Counted from the stretch's first letter, positions 44,417-54,777 are shown. The stretch: 64,000 nt of DNA from Chryseosolibacter sp049791675 (GCA_049791675.1 JBARAD010000076.1:1-64000), one strand, 5' to 3'. Numbers and translations: made by a program. The notes: a model not told the origin generated them from the sequence alone.

Positions 44417-46063
44417 ATGAACCAGTCGCAGGAAACACCGCTAACCGCATTTTATGAGTGGGAAGAACAGACTCCGCAACGGGAATTTCTACGACAACCG
44501 CTGTCGGGTGTCTGGAAAGCCTGGACGTATCGGGAGGCCGGCCGTGAGATCCGGCAGATCGCGACAGCCCTGCGGTCGTTGAATCTTCCGTCGGAATCCA
44601 AGATCGCCATCCTGTCTAAAAATTGCGCCCACTGGATCATGGCTGACCTGGCCATCATGATGGCGGGATATGTAAGCGTACCCATCTACCCCACGCTTTC
44701 CGCTTCCGGCGTAGAAGAGATCCTGAAGCACAGCGAAGCAAAGTTGATTTTCTTAGGAAAGCTCGACGATTATGAGAAACAGCGGAGTGCCATTGATCCG
44801 CATCTGCACAAAATCAGTTTTCCATTCTATGGTCCGGCTGACGGTCTCAGCTGGAGTGATCTTCTGCAGATACATGCACCGTTGGAAGGAAATCACGCGC
44901 CTGATCCCGATGGGATTGCGAGTATCATGTATTCCTCTGGTACAACCGGAACGCCCAAAGGTGTTATGCTGTCCTACGCTGCATTTGGTTATGTGGGAAT
45001 GCAGGTGAAGAAATACCTTCGACTCAATGAACCCCAACGATTTTTTTCTTATCTGCCGCTCAGCCACATCGCAGAGAGGGCTTTGATGGAAATGGTAGCC
45101 TTGTCTTCGGGGAGCACGATCTCCTTTACTGAATCGATCGGGAAATTTCAGGAGGACCTGCTGCATGAACAGCCCTCAATTTTCGGGGGAGTGCCTAGGA
45201 TATTCTCAAAGTTTCAGGAGGGGATCCTGAAAAAGATGCCGCAGAAAAAACTGGACACACTGCTTTCCCTGCCTGTGGTGAATATTTTCCTGAAGCGCAT
45301 GATCATCAGGAAGCTTGGACTGGCGAAGGCCTCTGTCATTGTTTGCGGAGCAGCCCCCACGCCGGTGAGCTTGCTGGAGTGGTTCAACCGTCTCGGAATT
45401 GAAATTCGGGAGACTTACGGGATGACGGAGAACACGGCTTACTCACATTCCAATTTCCGGCTGATCAAGAATGGTACAGTAGGCCAGGCGTGGCCTGAAG
45501 TCGATGTCAAATGCGATCACAATGGTGAAATTCTCATCCGCCATGAGGCCCTGATGAAAGGCTATTTTAAGGATCCTGTTACAACGGCCGCCGTGATGAC
45601 TGACGACGGGTTTCTTCGCACCGGAGATCAGGGACACATTGACGCACAGGGTTTTCTGACCATTACCGGCCGTGTGAAAGACCAGTTCAAAACCGACAAA
45701 GCGAAGTTCGTCGCGCCGGCGCCCATTGAACTGAAATTGTCAGCCAATACGAACATCGATCAGGTTTGCGTGGTAGGCACCGGCCTGCCTCAGCCCATAG
45801 CCCTCGTTACTTTATCGGCGGAGGGGCGTGGAAAATCGCAGCAGCTGCTCGCTGCGGAACTAGAGCACACGATTCAGCATGCCAACAGGTCCCTGGAGAA
45901 ATACGAACACATCCAGGTGGCCATCATCCTGCAGGAGTCATGGAGTATAGAGAACGGTTTGATGACACCGTCCCTTAAAATAAAAAGGAACGCTGTTGAA
46001 AAACGCTATCAGGCCAGATACATTGAGTGGGTAAAACGTGAGGGAACGGTTATTTGGGAATAG
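44417..46063 (+). CDS. Long-chain acyl-CoA synthetase (AMP-binding)
   Basis: A 548-residue adenylate-forming enzyme that activates a fatty acid with ATP and CoA. Motif I MYSSGTTGTPKGVM (about 172), motif II YGMTENTAYSH (about 333), and the hinge TGDQGHIDAQGFLTITGRVKDQFKT are intact; the C-terminal catalytic Lys region is MTPSLKIKRNAVEKRY. The shape is that of long-chain (FadD15/ACSL-like) synthetases. Divergent from polA, convergent with the DinB gene. It may feed membrane lipid synthesis or beta-oxidation. Confidence 0.9.
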   Translation: MNQSQETPLTAFYEWEEQTPQREFLRQPLSGVWKAWTYREAGREIRQIATALRSLNLPSESKIAILSKNCAHWIMADLAIMMAGYVSVPIYPTLSASGVEEILKHSEAKLIFLGKLDDYEKQRSAIDPHLHKISFPFYGPADGLSWSDLLQIHAPLEGNHAPDPDGIASIMYSSGTTGTPKGVMLSYAAFGYVGMQVKKYLRLNEPQRFFSYLPLSHIAERALMEMVALSSGSTISFTESIGKFQEDLLHEQPSIFGGVPRIFSKFQEGILKKMPQKKLDTLLSLPVVNIFLKRMIIRKLGLAKASVIVCGAAPTPVSLLEWFNRLGIEIRETYGMTENTAYSHSNFRLIKNGTVGQAWPEVDVKCDHNGEILIRHEALMKGYFKDPVTTAAVMTDDGFLRTGDQGHIDAQGFLTITGRVKDQFKTDKAKFVAPAPIELKLSANTNIDQVCVVGTGLPQPIALVTLSAEGRGKSQQLLAAELEHTIQHANRSLEKYEHIQVAIILQESWSIENGLMTPSLKIKRNAVEKRYQARYIEWVKREGTVIWE

Positions 46064-46079
46064 TGCATTGACTAGTCGA

Positions 46080-46550
46080 CTACGCTTTCAATTGGCCCGT
46101 AATAACTCTGTCGTACGTGATGAAATCTGTGTTAACGGGTTCCAGGCCTTTCTGGCGAAGGAGCATGGCGATCTGCGCACGATGGTAGGAGGAATGGTTG
46201 ACGAGGTGGATCATCACCATCTCGACATTGTTGGTGTACGGATCGCCGGTGTAGTTTTTATACGTCATTTCACGATTGAAATCATCGGTACTTTCCACAA
46301 ATTCGAGCCACTGTCTGGCGGCTTTGTCCGCCATGGCCACCAATTCATCCAGCTGATAATCGCCCCACAATTTCACCTCCGGCGCCGGCCAACCTTTGAT
46401 ACGGTGTAGCCATAAAAACTGCGCAGCGACAATATGGCCCATGAGCGTAAGGATCTTTTCATCTTTAACCTGCTGCCCGATAAGCGCATCCGTCACGCGT
46501 TTATTAGCCCAGGCGTTATATTGATATAGTTTCAGAAAGTATTTCTTCAT
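46080..46550 (-). CDS. DinB family metal-binding protein
   Basis: A 156-residue four-helix-bundle protein. The ATG at 46550 gives the family N-terminus MKKYFLKLYQYNAWANKRV; a longer frame upstream (to 46775) has no similarity and is rejected. Metal-binding His residues are in LMGHIVAAQFLWLHRI and HLVNHSSYHRAQIAML, the three-His site of the DinB/YfiT fold. Some relatives are thiol-dependent S-transferases (bacillithiol or mycothiol); the substrate here is unknown. Confidence 0.88.
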   Translation of the reverse strand: MKKYFLKLYQYNAWANKRVTDALIGQQVKDEKILTLMGHIVAAQFLWLHRIKGWPAPEVKLWGDYQLDELVAMADKAARQWLEFVESTDDFNREMTYKNYTGDPYTNNVEMVMIHLVNHSSYHRAQIAMLLRQKGLEPVNTDFITYDRVITGQLKA

Positions 46551-47272
46551 ATACGCGGCAAGGTAGCATTGAAAATGGTTTTTGGAAAACCACGCAGAAT
46601 TTTTCGAAACCGCCCGAAGGTATAAAGCGCTGCCAGGGTCAAGGTCAGTGAGACGGTGTCCAACGTTTCTTGTCACGGCCATCACCATTGCTCGGTGACC
46701 ACGCCTGGCTGCCAGAAGAATTTTGCGCTTATCCACGTTTAGAGGTTCCCGGAAACAAAAAATAGCCGCCTTCAAGAATTCGGTTGCAATCGATTGGTTG
46801 TTTCACCTTACCAACCTGTCGGCATTTTGCACAGCCATTGCGTTGTGCAAGGAAAAGATTGTGACTTCTCCGTTCCTGTAAAACCCCTAGGAACAACTGA
46901 AGTTCTTTATGAGTTTGCCAAGGGCGCCGACAAAGCGGTGCGGATTAAGCGGAAGGGAACGGATCGCATTCTTGCATGGTGTAAAATATAAAGTGCTTTC
47001 AGCACTTTCGGAGGAACGGTGTGCAGCATAATTCCTTGATGACTTTGCCCGACTTTACGACTGCCTGAACGGAGTGCTGTGCTACCGCAGACACTGTTCG
47101 CTGGAAAAGTAATTCCTGGCCTTGCAGGATCTTAATATTCAATTAACGCCACTGCCTATGATGTGAATTTACAAACTCGATCGACCTGCATACATGCAGT
47201 AATTTTTCCGCCATCACAAAAGAGACAAAAATTCTTTTCGAAAGACCTACAAAATCCAACTAACCTTCAATC
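46551..47272. other. 722-base gap before susC, no convincing gene
   Basis: No frame here has recognisable similarity. The 65-codon frame 46794-46991 (plus) has no family match and is treated as chance. Inverted repeats are present: CAATCGATTG inside TTGCAATCGATTGGTT (46784-46799, LacI-operator-like), AAAGTGC / GCACTTT (46990-47008), TCGATCGA (47177-47184), and CTGCATACATGCAG (47186-47199), the last two only 75 bases before the SusC start. The region probably holds the promoter and operators of the SusCD operon. Confidence 0.4.
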
Positions 47273-50200
47273 ATGAAAAAACTACTACGGCAACAATGCT
47301 GTCGGGGAGCATTTACTTTTTTAAAAATCTTAGGCATGCAGACCGCCCTCGCAATCCTCATCACGTCGTTGAGTTATGCGCATGGACTCAACGATCCGAA
47401 ACCAGCCCGAAATTCGGAAGTGTCTGAAAGCAAGAAGTCGATCTTATCGGTTACAGGAACCGTAACGGATGAAAATTCACTGCCCGTTCCAGGTGTTAAC
47501 GTAATCGAAAAAGGGACGACCAATGGCACGACAACGGACGTCGATGGGAAATTCTCCATCAATGTGCAGGACGAAAGCAGTGTGCTCGTCTTTTCCTTTA
47601 TCGGATACCTTCCCCAGGAGGAGGCGGTGAATGGAAGAACGGTGGTCGATGTTTCGTTGAAAGAAGAGATGAAGCAGCTCGATGAAGTAGTGGTCATCGG
47701 TTACGGCACCGCCAGGAAAGGGGATCTCACCGGATCGGTAGCCAGCGTGAGTGTCGACAACTTCAAAACCCAGCCCATGATTCAGGTAACGGACATGCTG
47801 GCCGGCACAGTTGCGGGCTTTAATGCGAATCAGGGAACGTCAGCCGCCGGAGGAGCTTCGATGGAAATAAGAGGACCAAAATCACTCTCCGCCGGAACAG
47901 AACCACTCATCGTATTGGATGGCGCCATATTTACCGGTAGTCTCAGGGAAATCAACCCGAATGATATTCAGTCGATCGATATTCTTAAAGATGCCAGTTC
48001 CGCTGCGGTTTTTGGCTCCAAGGCAGCGTCGGGTGTTATCCTTATCACGACCAAGAAAGGAAAGACGGGTAAACCCACTATCAATTTTTCATCGAAACTC
48101 GGGGTAACGGAAAACAGCAACGAGAGAAGAGGATTGAATCCCAGTGAATATATCCGCTTCAGACAGGATTACTTCAGGCAGATGTTTCCGACTATCGACT
48201 ATAATTTTTATACCCACCCGGATGAAATTCCAGGTGATATGACCATTGACCAGTGGCGCGCATTAAGCAATTCCCCCGTGGCGGACAACACGCTGGAGTG
48301 GATGGGCCGACTGCGCCTCTTTCCTGAAGAACAGGCAAATTACCTGGCGGGGAAGACGATGGACATGTACGATGAGGTGTTCAGAAAAGGTGTCCTGCAG
48401 GAATACGGTGTGAGTATTGCGGGAGGAACAGACGACGTTAGTTATTACTGGTCTCTCGGATACAATGACAATGAAGGTATCAGGGTCGGCGATCAGTTCG
48501 CCAGCATACGGTCAAGGCTGAATGTGGATTTTCAGATCACGGAATGGCTCAATGTTGGCTTGAATACGCAATTCTCTGACCGCGATGAGAGCACGGTGCC
48601 TGCCAGTATGAACTTTTATGTCAATAGTCCCTACGGTGAAATGTGGGATGCGAACGGCAACCTGAAGCGATACCCCCATGGACACTCAGACAATCCGCTG
48701 CTGGATTACCACCGGAGGTCGGTGATGGACAAAACAAACAGTCTTTTCACCAATATGTTTGCGAATGTAAAGCTTCCATACGGTTTTGATTTCAGAGTGT
48801 CGTTCCAGCCACGCTATCAGACACGAAAGTACCTCGCATTTACGACCATCAGTGAAAAGCTCGGCGCAATACCCAATGAGGTACCTTCAGGAGAAAGACG
48901 TGAATCATCTTCGATGCGTTACATGGTTGATAATCTCCTGACATGGAAAAAAGAGTTTGGTGACCACCGTTTCGATGTGACACTTCTGGCCAACATCGAA
49001 AAGAATCAATTCTGGGCTACCTCCATGACGAACAAAAACTTCTTACCCAACCAGAACCTTGGATATCACGGTTTGCAGTTCGGCGATTCTCCAGGTATTC
49101 TGAATGCCGATTCTGTAAGCACGGGTGACGCTTTGATGGCCCGGGTAAATTACACGCTGATGGACAAATACCTGTTAACAGCTTCTGTCAGAAGAGATGG
49201 CTACTCTGCATTTGGAACACAAAATCCCCGGGCAACATTTCCGGCCTTTGCGCTGGCCTGGGTAGTCTCCGATGAGAGTTTCTTCAAAGTCAACGCGATC
49301 AACAGGATGAAACTCAGATTCTCCTGGGGTGTGAATGGCAACAGGGATATCGGAATGTATGATGCACTTGCGAACACCGGATCAAGCTTATGGTTCGACG
49401 GCACCAATACACGCGTCGGTGTTTACAACACGACCCTTGCAAATCCTGCCCTGAGATGGGAGAAGACAGCGTCGTTTAATTTTGGTTTGGATCTCGTCCT
49501 GCTGCAAAACCGCATCGACATCACGGCGGATGTGTATGATATGACAACGACAGACCTGTTGATGAATCGCATTCTTCCCCGGGTGACTGGTTTTTCAAAT
49601 ATCACCACAAACCTGGGTGAACTTGGCAACCGCGGATTTGAGATGACACTGAACACAAAAAATGTCATGACTCCCAAGATCAGCTGGAGCTCGAACGTCG
49701 TATTCTCCCTTAACAGGAATAAGATTAAACGATTGTTCGGAGATATGGGGACCTATACGTTGTTGGGTAAACAATATTATGGCGAAGTCCCAGATTATTC
49801 CAACCTATGGTTCCCGGGCCAACCCATTGATGTTGTATGGGATTATGATGTCACAGGAATATGGCAGACCGGCGAGTCGGAATCCGCCACTTATGGTCTG
49901 CAACCCGGAGATTTTAAAGCAGTGGATGTTAACGGCGACGGTAAGTATGTCAATCTTGACGACAAACAGTTTATCGGTTACGATGCCCCCCGGTATCGCA
50001 TTGGCCTGAGGAACGATGTCACGTTCCTGAAGAACTTTACGGCTTCAGTTTTTGTCCGTGCTGACCTGGGTCATATCGGTTCTTATAGAGATGCATTGAA
50101 TTCGGGCTACGAATCAAACGACCGATGGAACAGGAATGTGGGCCCGGTACCTTACTGGACAGCCGACAGACCTGGTAACGAATATGCGAGACTCAACCCG

Positions 50201-50446
50201 ATCGTGTCAGCTTTCGGAGGAGGTTTGATGATCTACAAGCCGCGATCATTTGTCAGAATCCAGGATGTGTCGCTGACCTATAGTCTGCCCGCTGAAATTG
50301 CAGAGCGCATCAAGTTGAACAACTTCCAGGTTTTTGGCGCCGTGCGGAACCTTGCAACGTTCACCAAGTGGCCGGGCTGGGATCCTGAATCCGGAATGAC
50401 CCCAATGCCAAGGACCTATACTTTTGGGCTTAGCTTCTCATTATAA
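47273..50446 (+). CDS. SusC/RagA family TonB-linked outer-membrane receptor
   Basis: A 1057-residue TonB-dependent importer. After a signal region (about 1-37) comes a carboxypeptidase-regulatory-like domain (about 60-135, VTGTVTDENSLPVPGVNVIE), then the linker/TonB-box-like DEVVVIGYG, a plug (about 145-260) and a 22-strand barrel ending TYTFGLSFSL. It moves a substrate too large for porins, normally an oligosaccharide held by its SusD partner. The plug segment DIQSIDILKDASSAAVFGSKAASGVILITTKKG is diagnostic. It leads the operon; no ECF sigma/anti-sigma pair lies upstream. Confidence 0.95.
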   Translation: MKKLLRQQCCRGAFTFLKILGMQTALAILITSLSYAHGLNDPKPARNSEVSESKKSILSVTGTVTDENSLPVPGVNVIEKGTTNGTTTDVDGKFSINVQDESSVLVFSFIGYLPQEEAVNGRTVVDVSLKEEMKQLDEVVVIGYGTARKGDLTGSVASVSVDNFKTQPMIQVTDMLAGTVAGFNANQGTSAAGGASMEIRGPKSLSAGTEPLIVLDGAIFTGSLREINPNDIQSIDILKDASSAAVFGSKAASGVILITTKKGKTGKPTINFSSKLGVTENSNERRGLNPSEYIRFRQDYFRQMFPTIDYNFYTHPDEIPGDMTIDQWRALSNSPVADNTLEWMGRLRLFPEEQANYLAGKTMDMYDEVFRKGVLQEYGVSIAGGTDDVSYYWSLGYNDNEGIRVGDQFASIRSRLNVDFQITEWLNVGLNTQFSDRDESTVPASMNFYVNSPYGEMWDANGNLKRYPHGHSDNPLLDYHRRSVMDKTNSLFTNMFANVKLPYGFDFRVSFQPRYQTRKYLAFTTISEKLGAIPNEVPSGERRESSSMRYMVDNLLTWKKEFGDHRFDVTLLANIEKNQFWATSMTNKNFLPNQNLGYHGLQFGDSPGILNADSVSTGDALMARVNYTLMDKYLLTASVRRDGYSAFGTQNPRATFPAFALAWVVSDESFFKVNAINRMKLRFSWGVNGNRDIGMYDALANTGSSLWFDGTNTRVGVYNTTLANPALRWEKTASFNFGLDLVLLQNRIDITADVYDMTTTDLLMNRILPRVTGFSNITTNLGELGNRGFEMTLNTKNVMTPKISWSSNVVFSLNRNKIKRLFGDMGTYTLLGKQYYGEVPDYSNLWFPGQPIDVVWDYDVTGIWQTGESESATYGLQPGDFKAVDVNGDGKYVNLDDKQFIGYDAPRYRIGLRNDVTFLKNFTASVFVRADLGHIGSYRDALNSGYESNDRWNRNVGPVPYWTADRPGNEYARLNPIVSAFGGGLMIYKPRSFVRIQDVSLTYSLPAEIAERIKLNNFQVFGAVRNLATFTKWPGWDPESGMTPMPRTYTFGLSFSL

Positions 50447-50456
50447 TTTTCTTGAT

Positions 50457-52232
50457 ATGAAACGAATGAAAATATTAACATCCATATTAACCGCCTTTCT
50501 CCTGATCCAGACATCATGTTCGGAAGAATGGCTGAAACCCGATCCGCTCTCCTTCTATTCTCCGGAGAATGTCTTTACCGATCCGGCAGGTTTTGAATCA
50601 GCGTTGGTGCGTTGCAAGAAAGAAATGAACGCGGAAAACCATGGCTACCAGAATCACATCGCCGTGGAGTTTATGTATACGGACATCGCCGTGTCGCTGC
50701 GACAAAGTGATTTCACTCAGAATACACCCAGCGCGGTGGCGCAGGTACCACTGATGCTGAACTTCTTTAATAATGCGTATGGATATATCAAGAATGCCAA
50801 CACCATTATTTCAAGAATTGATGATATAACGTGGGCCGATGAAATGGTCAGAAACAGGATATTGTCAGAAGCGTTGTGGTTCCGCGCTTATTGGTATTAT
50901 CGCCTGGTGCACACGTATGGTGATATTCCATGGTCTGGAGAGGAATTAAACGGCGCCAAGCTCGATTACTTTTCCACTTCGCGAGCGGCGATCCTGGGCC
51001 AACTCCAGAAGGACCTGGAATTTGCTGCGGAAAACCTTCCGCCTGTGGGTGCAAAACTGGGAGATGTCACGAAAGGCGCCGCAAATCATTTGCTGACAAA
51101 AGTATATCTCGCCAACAGCGAATTTGATAAAGCGATAGCATCAGCGACTGCTGTCATTGACGGTCCCTATGCGTTAATGACCAAAAGGTTCGGAATCGAT
51201 GCAGCCAAAAAATCCAAGAATGTCTTGTGGGATCTTCACCGTTCTGAAAATAAGAATCTTACGGAGAACACGGAAACCATTTATGCAACCGTAGACAGGC
51301 CTACCGCAGCCCCTGAAACGTGGTGGAGCAATCCTGGTACTTATTCGATGAGACTTTATAGTCCGTCGTACTGGAAGGTTCTTGACGCGACCGGCAACCG
51401 GGCCACCAACTGGCAGACTGTTCCGGGAGACACACTCGGTATTGGTAACGGTGACGTCAGAACAAATGATTTCTTCCATTACTGGATGTGGAATGAGGCG
51501 ACTTACACATGGGACAATACGCCTGACATGCGCAGGGCTCCGAACAACTGGATTGAGATGGGCGATACGCAGGCGGAGATCATTACCGTCAGGCCGGGTT
51601 CTCCGAATTTGGGCCAGCCCCTTACCAAGCAGTATTATAAAAGCCTTGCCGACACGACCGACACCTGGTATCCATGGCCGCATTACAAGACTTACACGCC
51701 GACGCCTAACTTTAACCAGCCTCATGGCGGGCAAGGTGACTGGTATATATTCCGTCTTGCTGAAACGTATCTTCTCCGGGCTGAGGCGTATTACTGGAAG
51801 AATGAGTCAGGGCTTGCAGCCGATGATATCAATAAGATCCGGGCGCGCGCGAATGCCCCGCTGATCACGGCGGCTGAGGCTACGATTGATTTTATTTTCA
51901 CAGAACGCGCCAAGGAATTGTATACCGAAGAACCGCGCCACTCCGAGATGGTCAGGGTATCCTTTATTTTTGCCCAGCTTAACAGAGATGGATATAGCCT
52001 CGCATCCATCAGCGACAAAAACTGGTATTATGACCGGGTGATGAAATTCAATCCTTTTTATAAGGCTCCTGTTTACAGATTCTGGGATGCTACGGCAACG
52101 CTGTACCCCAACCACATGCTGTGGCCTATACCACAAAGTGTGATAACGGCCAATACCCTTGGGGTTATTAACCAGAACAAAGGTTACAACGGTGATGAAC
52201 GCAACGTGCCGCCACTGGAAACAATCGAATAA
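50457..52232 (+). CDS. RagB/SusD family nutrient-binding lipoprotein
   Basis: A 591-residue surface lipoprotein. The start is the ATG at 50457 (MKRMKILTS), since the frame's upstream ATG at 50424 lies inside the SusC gene. The signal peptide ends LIQTSC (Cys21). The SusD fold is clear: an N-terminal helical part with LWFRAYWYYRLVHTYGDIP and TPR-like helices, and the C-terminal WYIFRLAETYLLRAEAYYW and INKIRARA. It caps the SusC barrel and binds the substrate at the surface. Ten bases follow SusC, so it is co-translated. A hairpin follows its stop. Confidence 0.95.
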   Translation: MKRMKILTSILTAFLLIQTSCSEEWLKPDPLSFYSPENVFTDPAGFESALVRCKKEMNAENHGYQNHIAVEFMYTDIAVSLRQSDFTQNTPSAVAQVPLMLNFFNNAYGYIKNANTIISRIDDITWADEMVRNRILSEALWFRAYWYYRLVHTYGDIPWSGEELNGAKLDYFSTSRAAILGQLQKDLEFAAENLPPVGAKLGDVTKGAANHLLTKVYLANSEFDKAIASATAVIDGPYALMTKRFGIDAAKKSKNVLWDLHRSENKNLTENTETIYATVDRPTAAPETWWSNPGTYSMRLYSPSYWKVLDATGNRATNWQTVPGDTLGIGNGDVRTNDFFHYWMWNEATYTWDNTPDMRRAPNNWIEMGDTQAEIITVRPGSPNLGQPLTKQYYKSLADTTDTWYPWPHYKTYTPTPNFNQPHGGQGDWYIFRLAETYLLRAEAYYWKNESGLAADDINKIRARANAPLITAAEATIDFIFTERAKELYTEEPRHSEMVRVSFIFAQLNRDGYSLASISDKNWYYDRVMKFNPFYKAPVYRFWDATATLYPNHMLWPIPQSVITANTLGVINQNKGYNGDERNVPPLETIE

Positions 52233-52240
52233 ACTAAATA

Positions 52241-52277
52241 GAAATGTGCAGTCTGATATCAACGGGCTGCACATTTC
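52241..52277 (+). terminator. Hairpin after susD
   Basis: GAAATGTGCAG pairs with CTGCACATTTC around a 15-base loop. No T run follows on the plus strand, so it may be a partial terminator, or an mRNA-stabilising hairpin that sets SusCD apart from the downstream genes. Confidence 0.5.
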
Positions 52278-52341
52278 GTTTAATGGATCAGTGACTCCAA
52301 TATCAAATGAATGCTTATGTCAAAAAATAACAGAATAGCCA

Positions 52342-54777
52342 ATGAGAAACTCGGCCTTCGTTAATCTGAAAAAGGACACATACAGTCTTTTCAGATATGG
52401 TTTGATCGCGGCCGTCTGCTGCGGTATCTTGTCTTCGTGCAATCCGAAGTCAGCAAATCTCCCGACGGAGACAAGCACCCCGGCGGTACCCGATACCGTC
52501 AGGCAAAAAGCTGTGCTTCAAAAGATCGTCAGCTTATTACCTCCTGACCGTACTTCAAATGGACGTGTCTCCTTCCTCGATGAGACTTTCCAGGATTGGC
52601 TCACCAGGACGGGCGAGCTGCCACCTGACTTTGAAAGTATGCCCTCCATCCCGTTTCTTCCTGATCCCCTGGTGCTGGACGAAGGACGAAAGAATATCCC
52701 GGTCAAGAATCCGGACCAATGGAAGGAGAAACGCCAGTGGATGAAAGAACAACTCGAATACTATATCACGGGTACCTATCCTCCCAAACCCGAGAACCTG
52801 CAGGTGAAAACTCTCAGTGAAAGAAAAGATGGAGAGACGACGGTGCGACTGGTGGAATTGACATTCGGTCCTGAACAAAAGGCAAAGCTGACCGTTGAGA
52901 TGATGATCCCTCCCGGGGAAGGTCCTTTTCCTGTCTTCCTCACACAATGGAATCATCGGGAATGGGCGATGGTAGCGGTCCGCCGCGGCTACATTGGTTG
53001 CGTATACGCAGGCGCTGATGCGAAGGATGATACGGAAGCATACTCGGAAATATGGGCTGGCCAGTATGATTTTACCCGGCTGATGAGAAGGGCCTTCGGC
53101 GCGTACCGGGCCATCGATTACCTCTATACACTTCCTTATGTGGATAAAGATAAAATAGGAATAACGGGTCACTCCAGGAATGGAAAATTATCCCTGATGG
53201 CGGCGGCCTTCGATGAGCGCATCACGGCTTGTATTCCAAGCAGTGGCGGCACAGGCGCGGAAATACCCTGGAGATATAACGCTCAGAATTACGATATCGA
53301 AGACATCGCCATGTTGTCTACTGCTGTCCCGGCGTGGCTGCATCCGAGACTGAGGTTCTTCATCGGACGCGAGGACAAGTTGCCGGTGGATCAAAATTCC
53401 TTTATGGCGCTCATCGCCCCACGGGGACTCATGCTGAGTACGGCCATCAACGAAGGGGCAAGCAACCCCTGGGGTATTGAACAAGCCTACCACGCGACGA
53501 AGAAGGTGTACAAATTTCTGGGTGAAGAAAATAATCTCGCCATCCGCTCACGGTATGGAAAGCACAGCGTATCCGCCCGCGATATGGAAGAGTACGTTGA
53601 TTTTTTTGACTATGTCTTTAAGCGCAGTGAGGATAAACCTGAAAACAGGCTGTTCTATAAATACTCGTTTGAAGAATGGGCTGGCCTGAGCGGGGAGAAG
53701 ATCGATCCGCTGGATTATCCGGCCAAAAACCTTGATGGCCTTGAGACGGACGCAACGCAAAACAAAATTGTTTCTGTAGAAAGCTGGGAGAAAAAGAGAT
53801 CCGCCATCAGGAAGAATATTCAATGGGGATTGGGAGATGAGCCTCCCGGCGTGACCAACCCTGGCCCCGGCGTGTTTACTAAAAACGGAAGGGTAGACGA
53901 ACATAACGTCGGATCTTTTCTCGACCGTCCCCGTGCCACGGAAACGATGGGAAGAATGCCTGTCAGCCCCTACAATGGATTTGGCGATCAGTTATTCGGG
54001 TACCTGTATTATCCGAGCGATCAAAACGGTGATCTGAAAAGCAAAAACCTGCCAGTGGTAATTTATCTTCATGAATATGATTATTCAAAAGGGTTCAATT
54101 CTTACCACCAGGTGGAGTCTTTGTTCCAGTCTCTGGTTGATAAGGGCTTTGCCGTTTTCTCCTATGACATGTTAGGCTTAGGCCACCGCATAGAGGAGGG
54201 AACCCGATTTTACAACCGGTACCCTCACTGGTCAAAGATGGGTAAGATGGTCGTTGATGCGAGAGGTGCGGTCGATGCACTCTCCAACTTTGATTTCGTA
54301 GACAGCACCAAAATTTTCGTGGCCGGATATTCGCTGGGAGCCACGGTAGGGTTGTATGCTGCGGCGCTGGATGATCGGATCGCCGGCGTTGTTTCCGTTG
54401 CGGGCTTTACGCCCATGCGGTTAAATGCTCCCGAAAAGGGCACCGAGGGGATAAAAGCATTTTCCCACCTCCATGGTTTGTTGCCGCGGCTGGGATTTTT
54501 CGTTGGGAACGAGTCCCGCATCCCATACGACTATCATGAGATATTGGCGTCAGTGGCGCCGAGACCCGTGCTGGTCATTGCTCCGGTAATGGACAAGGAT
54601 GCAACGCTTGATGATGTCAGAACGTGTGTTGAGAAAGCCCGGAATATTTACAGTCTGTATGATACACCGGATAACATCCAGATCTTTTCGCCTGATGATT
54701 ATAACCGGTTTTCTCCGGAAATGCGCGAACAGACTTACGCGTGGCTGCTGGATAAAATAAAAATACACCAGCCTTGA
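52342..54777 (+). CDS. Two-domain alpha/beta-hydrolase lipoprotein (CE15-like plus dienelactone hydrolase-like)
   Basis: An 811-residue lipoprotein with lipobox ILSSC (Cys33). Domain 1 (about 130-435) resembles CE15 glucuronoyl esterases: nucleophile GHSRNGK (Ser about 278), GGTGAEIPWR, IGREDKLPVDQNSFMALIAPR, and a late His in YGKHSVSARD. CE15 enzymes cut the ester between lignin and glucuronoxylan. Domain 2 (about 520-811) is a dienelactone-hydrolase-like fold with GYSLGA (Ser about 663) and the Asp in PVMDKDA, but where a catalytic His is expected the sequence reads SPDDYNRFSPEM. So domain 2 may be non-catalytic or differently arranged. It follows SusCD and probably acts on the imported glycan. 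Confidence 0.8.
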   Translation: MRNSAFVNLKKDTYSLFRYGLIAAVCCGILSSCNPKSANLPTETSTPAVPDTVRQKAVLQKIVSLLPPDRTSNGRVSFLDETFQDWLTRTGELPPDFESMPSIPFLPDPLVLDEGRKNIPVKNPDQWKEKRQWMKEQLEYYITGTYPPKPENLQVKTLSERKDGETTVRLVELTFGPEQKAKLTVEMMIPPGEGPFPVFLTQWNHREWAMVAVRRGYIGCVYAGADAKDDTEAYSEIWAGQYDFTRLMRRAFGAYRAIDYLYTLPYVDKDKIGITGHSRNGKLSLMAAAFDERITACIPSSGGTGAEIPWRYNAQNYDIEDIAMLSTAVPAWLHPRLRFFIGREDKLPVDQNSFMALIAPRGLMLSTAINEGASNPWGIEQAYHATKKVYKFLGEENNLAIRSRYGKHSVSARDMEEYVDFFDYVFKRSEDKPENRLFYKYSFEEWAGLSGEKIDPLDYPAKNLDGLETDATQNKIVSVESWEKKRSAIRKNIQWGLGDEPPGVTNPGPGVFTKNGRVDEHNVGSFLDRPRATETMGRMPVSPYNGFGDQLFGYLYYPSDQNGDLKSKNLPVVIYLHEYDYSKGFNSYHQVESLFQSLVDKGFAVFSYDMLGLGHRIEEGTRFYNRYPHWSKMGKMVVDARGAVDALSNFDFVDSTKIFVAGYSLGATVGLYAAALDDRIAGVVSVAGFTPMRLNAPEKGTEGIKAFSHLHGLLPRLGFFVGNESRIPYDYHEILASVAPRPVLVIAPVMDKDATLDDVRTCVEKARNIYSLYDTPDNIQIFSPDDYNRFSPEMREQTYAWLLDKIKIHQP

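Noticed and set aside
44346..44450. N-terminal extension of the polA frame
   Set aside because: It precedes the conserved 5' nuclease start and would overlap the divergent acyl-CoA synthetase start at 44417.
46551..46775. N-terminal extension of the DinB frame
   Set aside because: The extension lacks similarity to the family and the ATG at 46550 gives the standard DinB N-terminus.
46794..46991. A 65-codon plus-strand frame before susC
   Set aside because: No family similarity, no promoter element or neighbour that supports it; kept only in the description of the gap.
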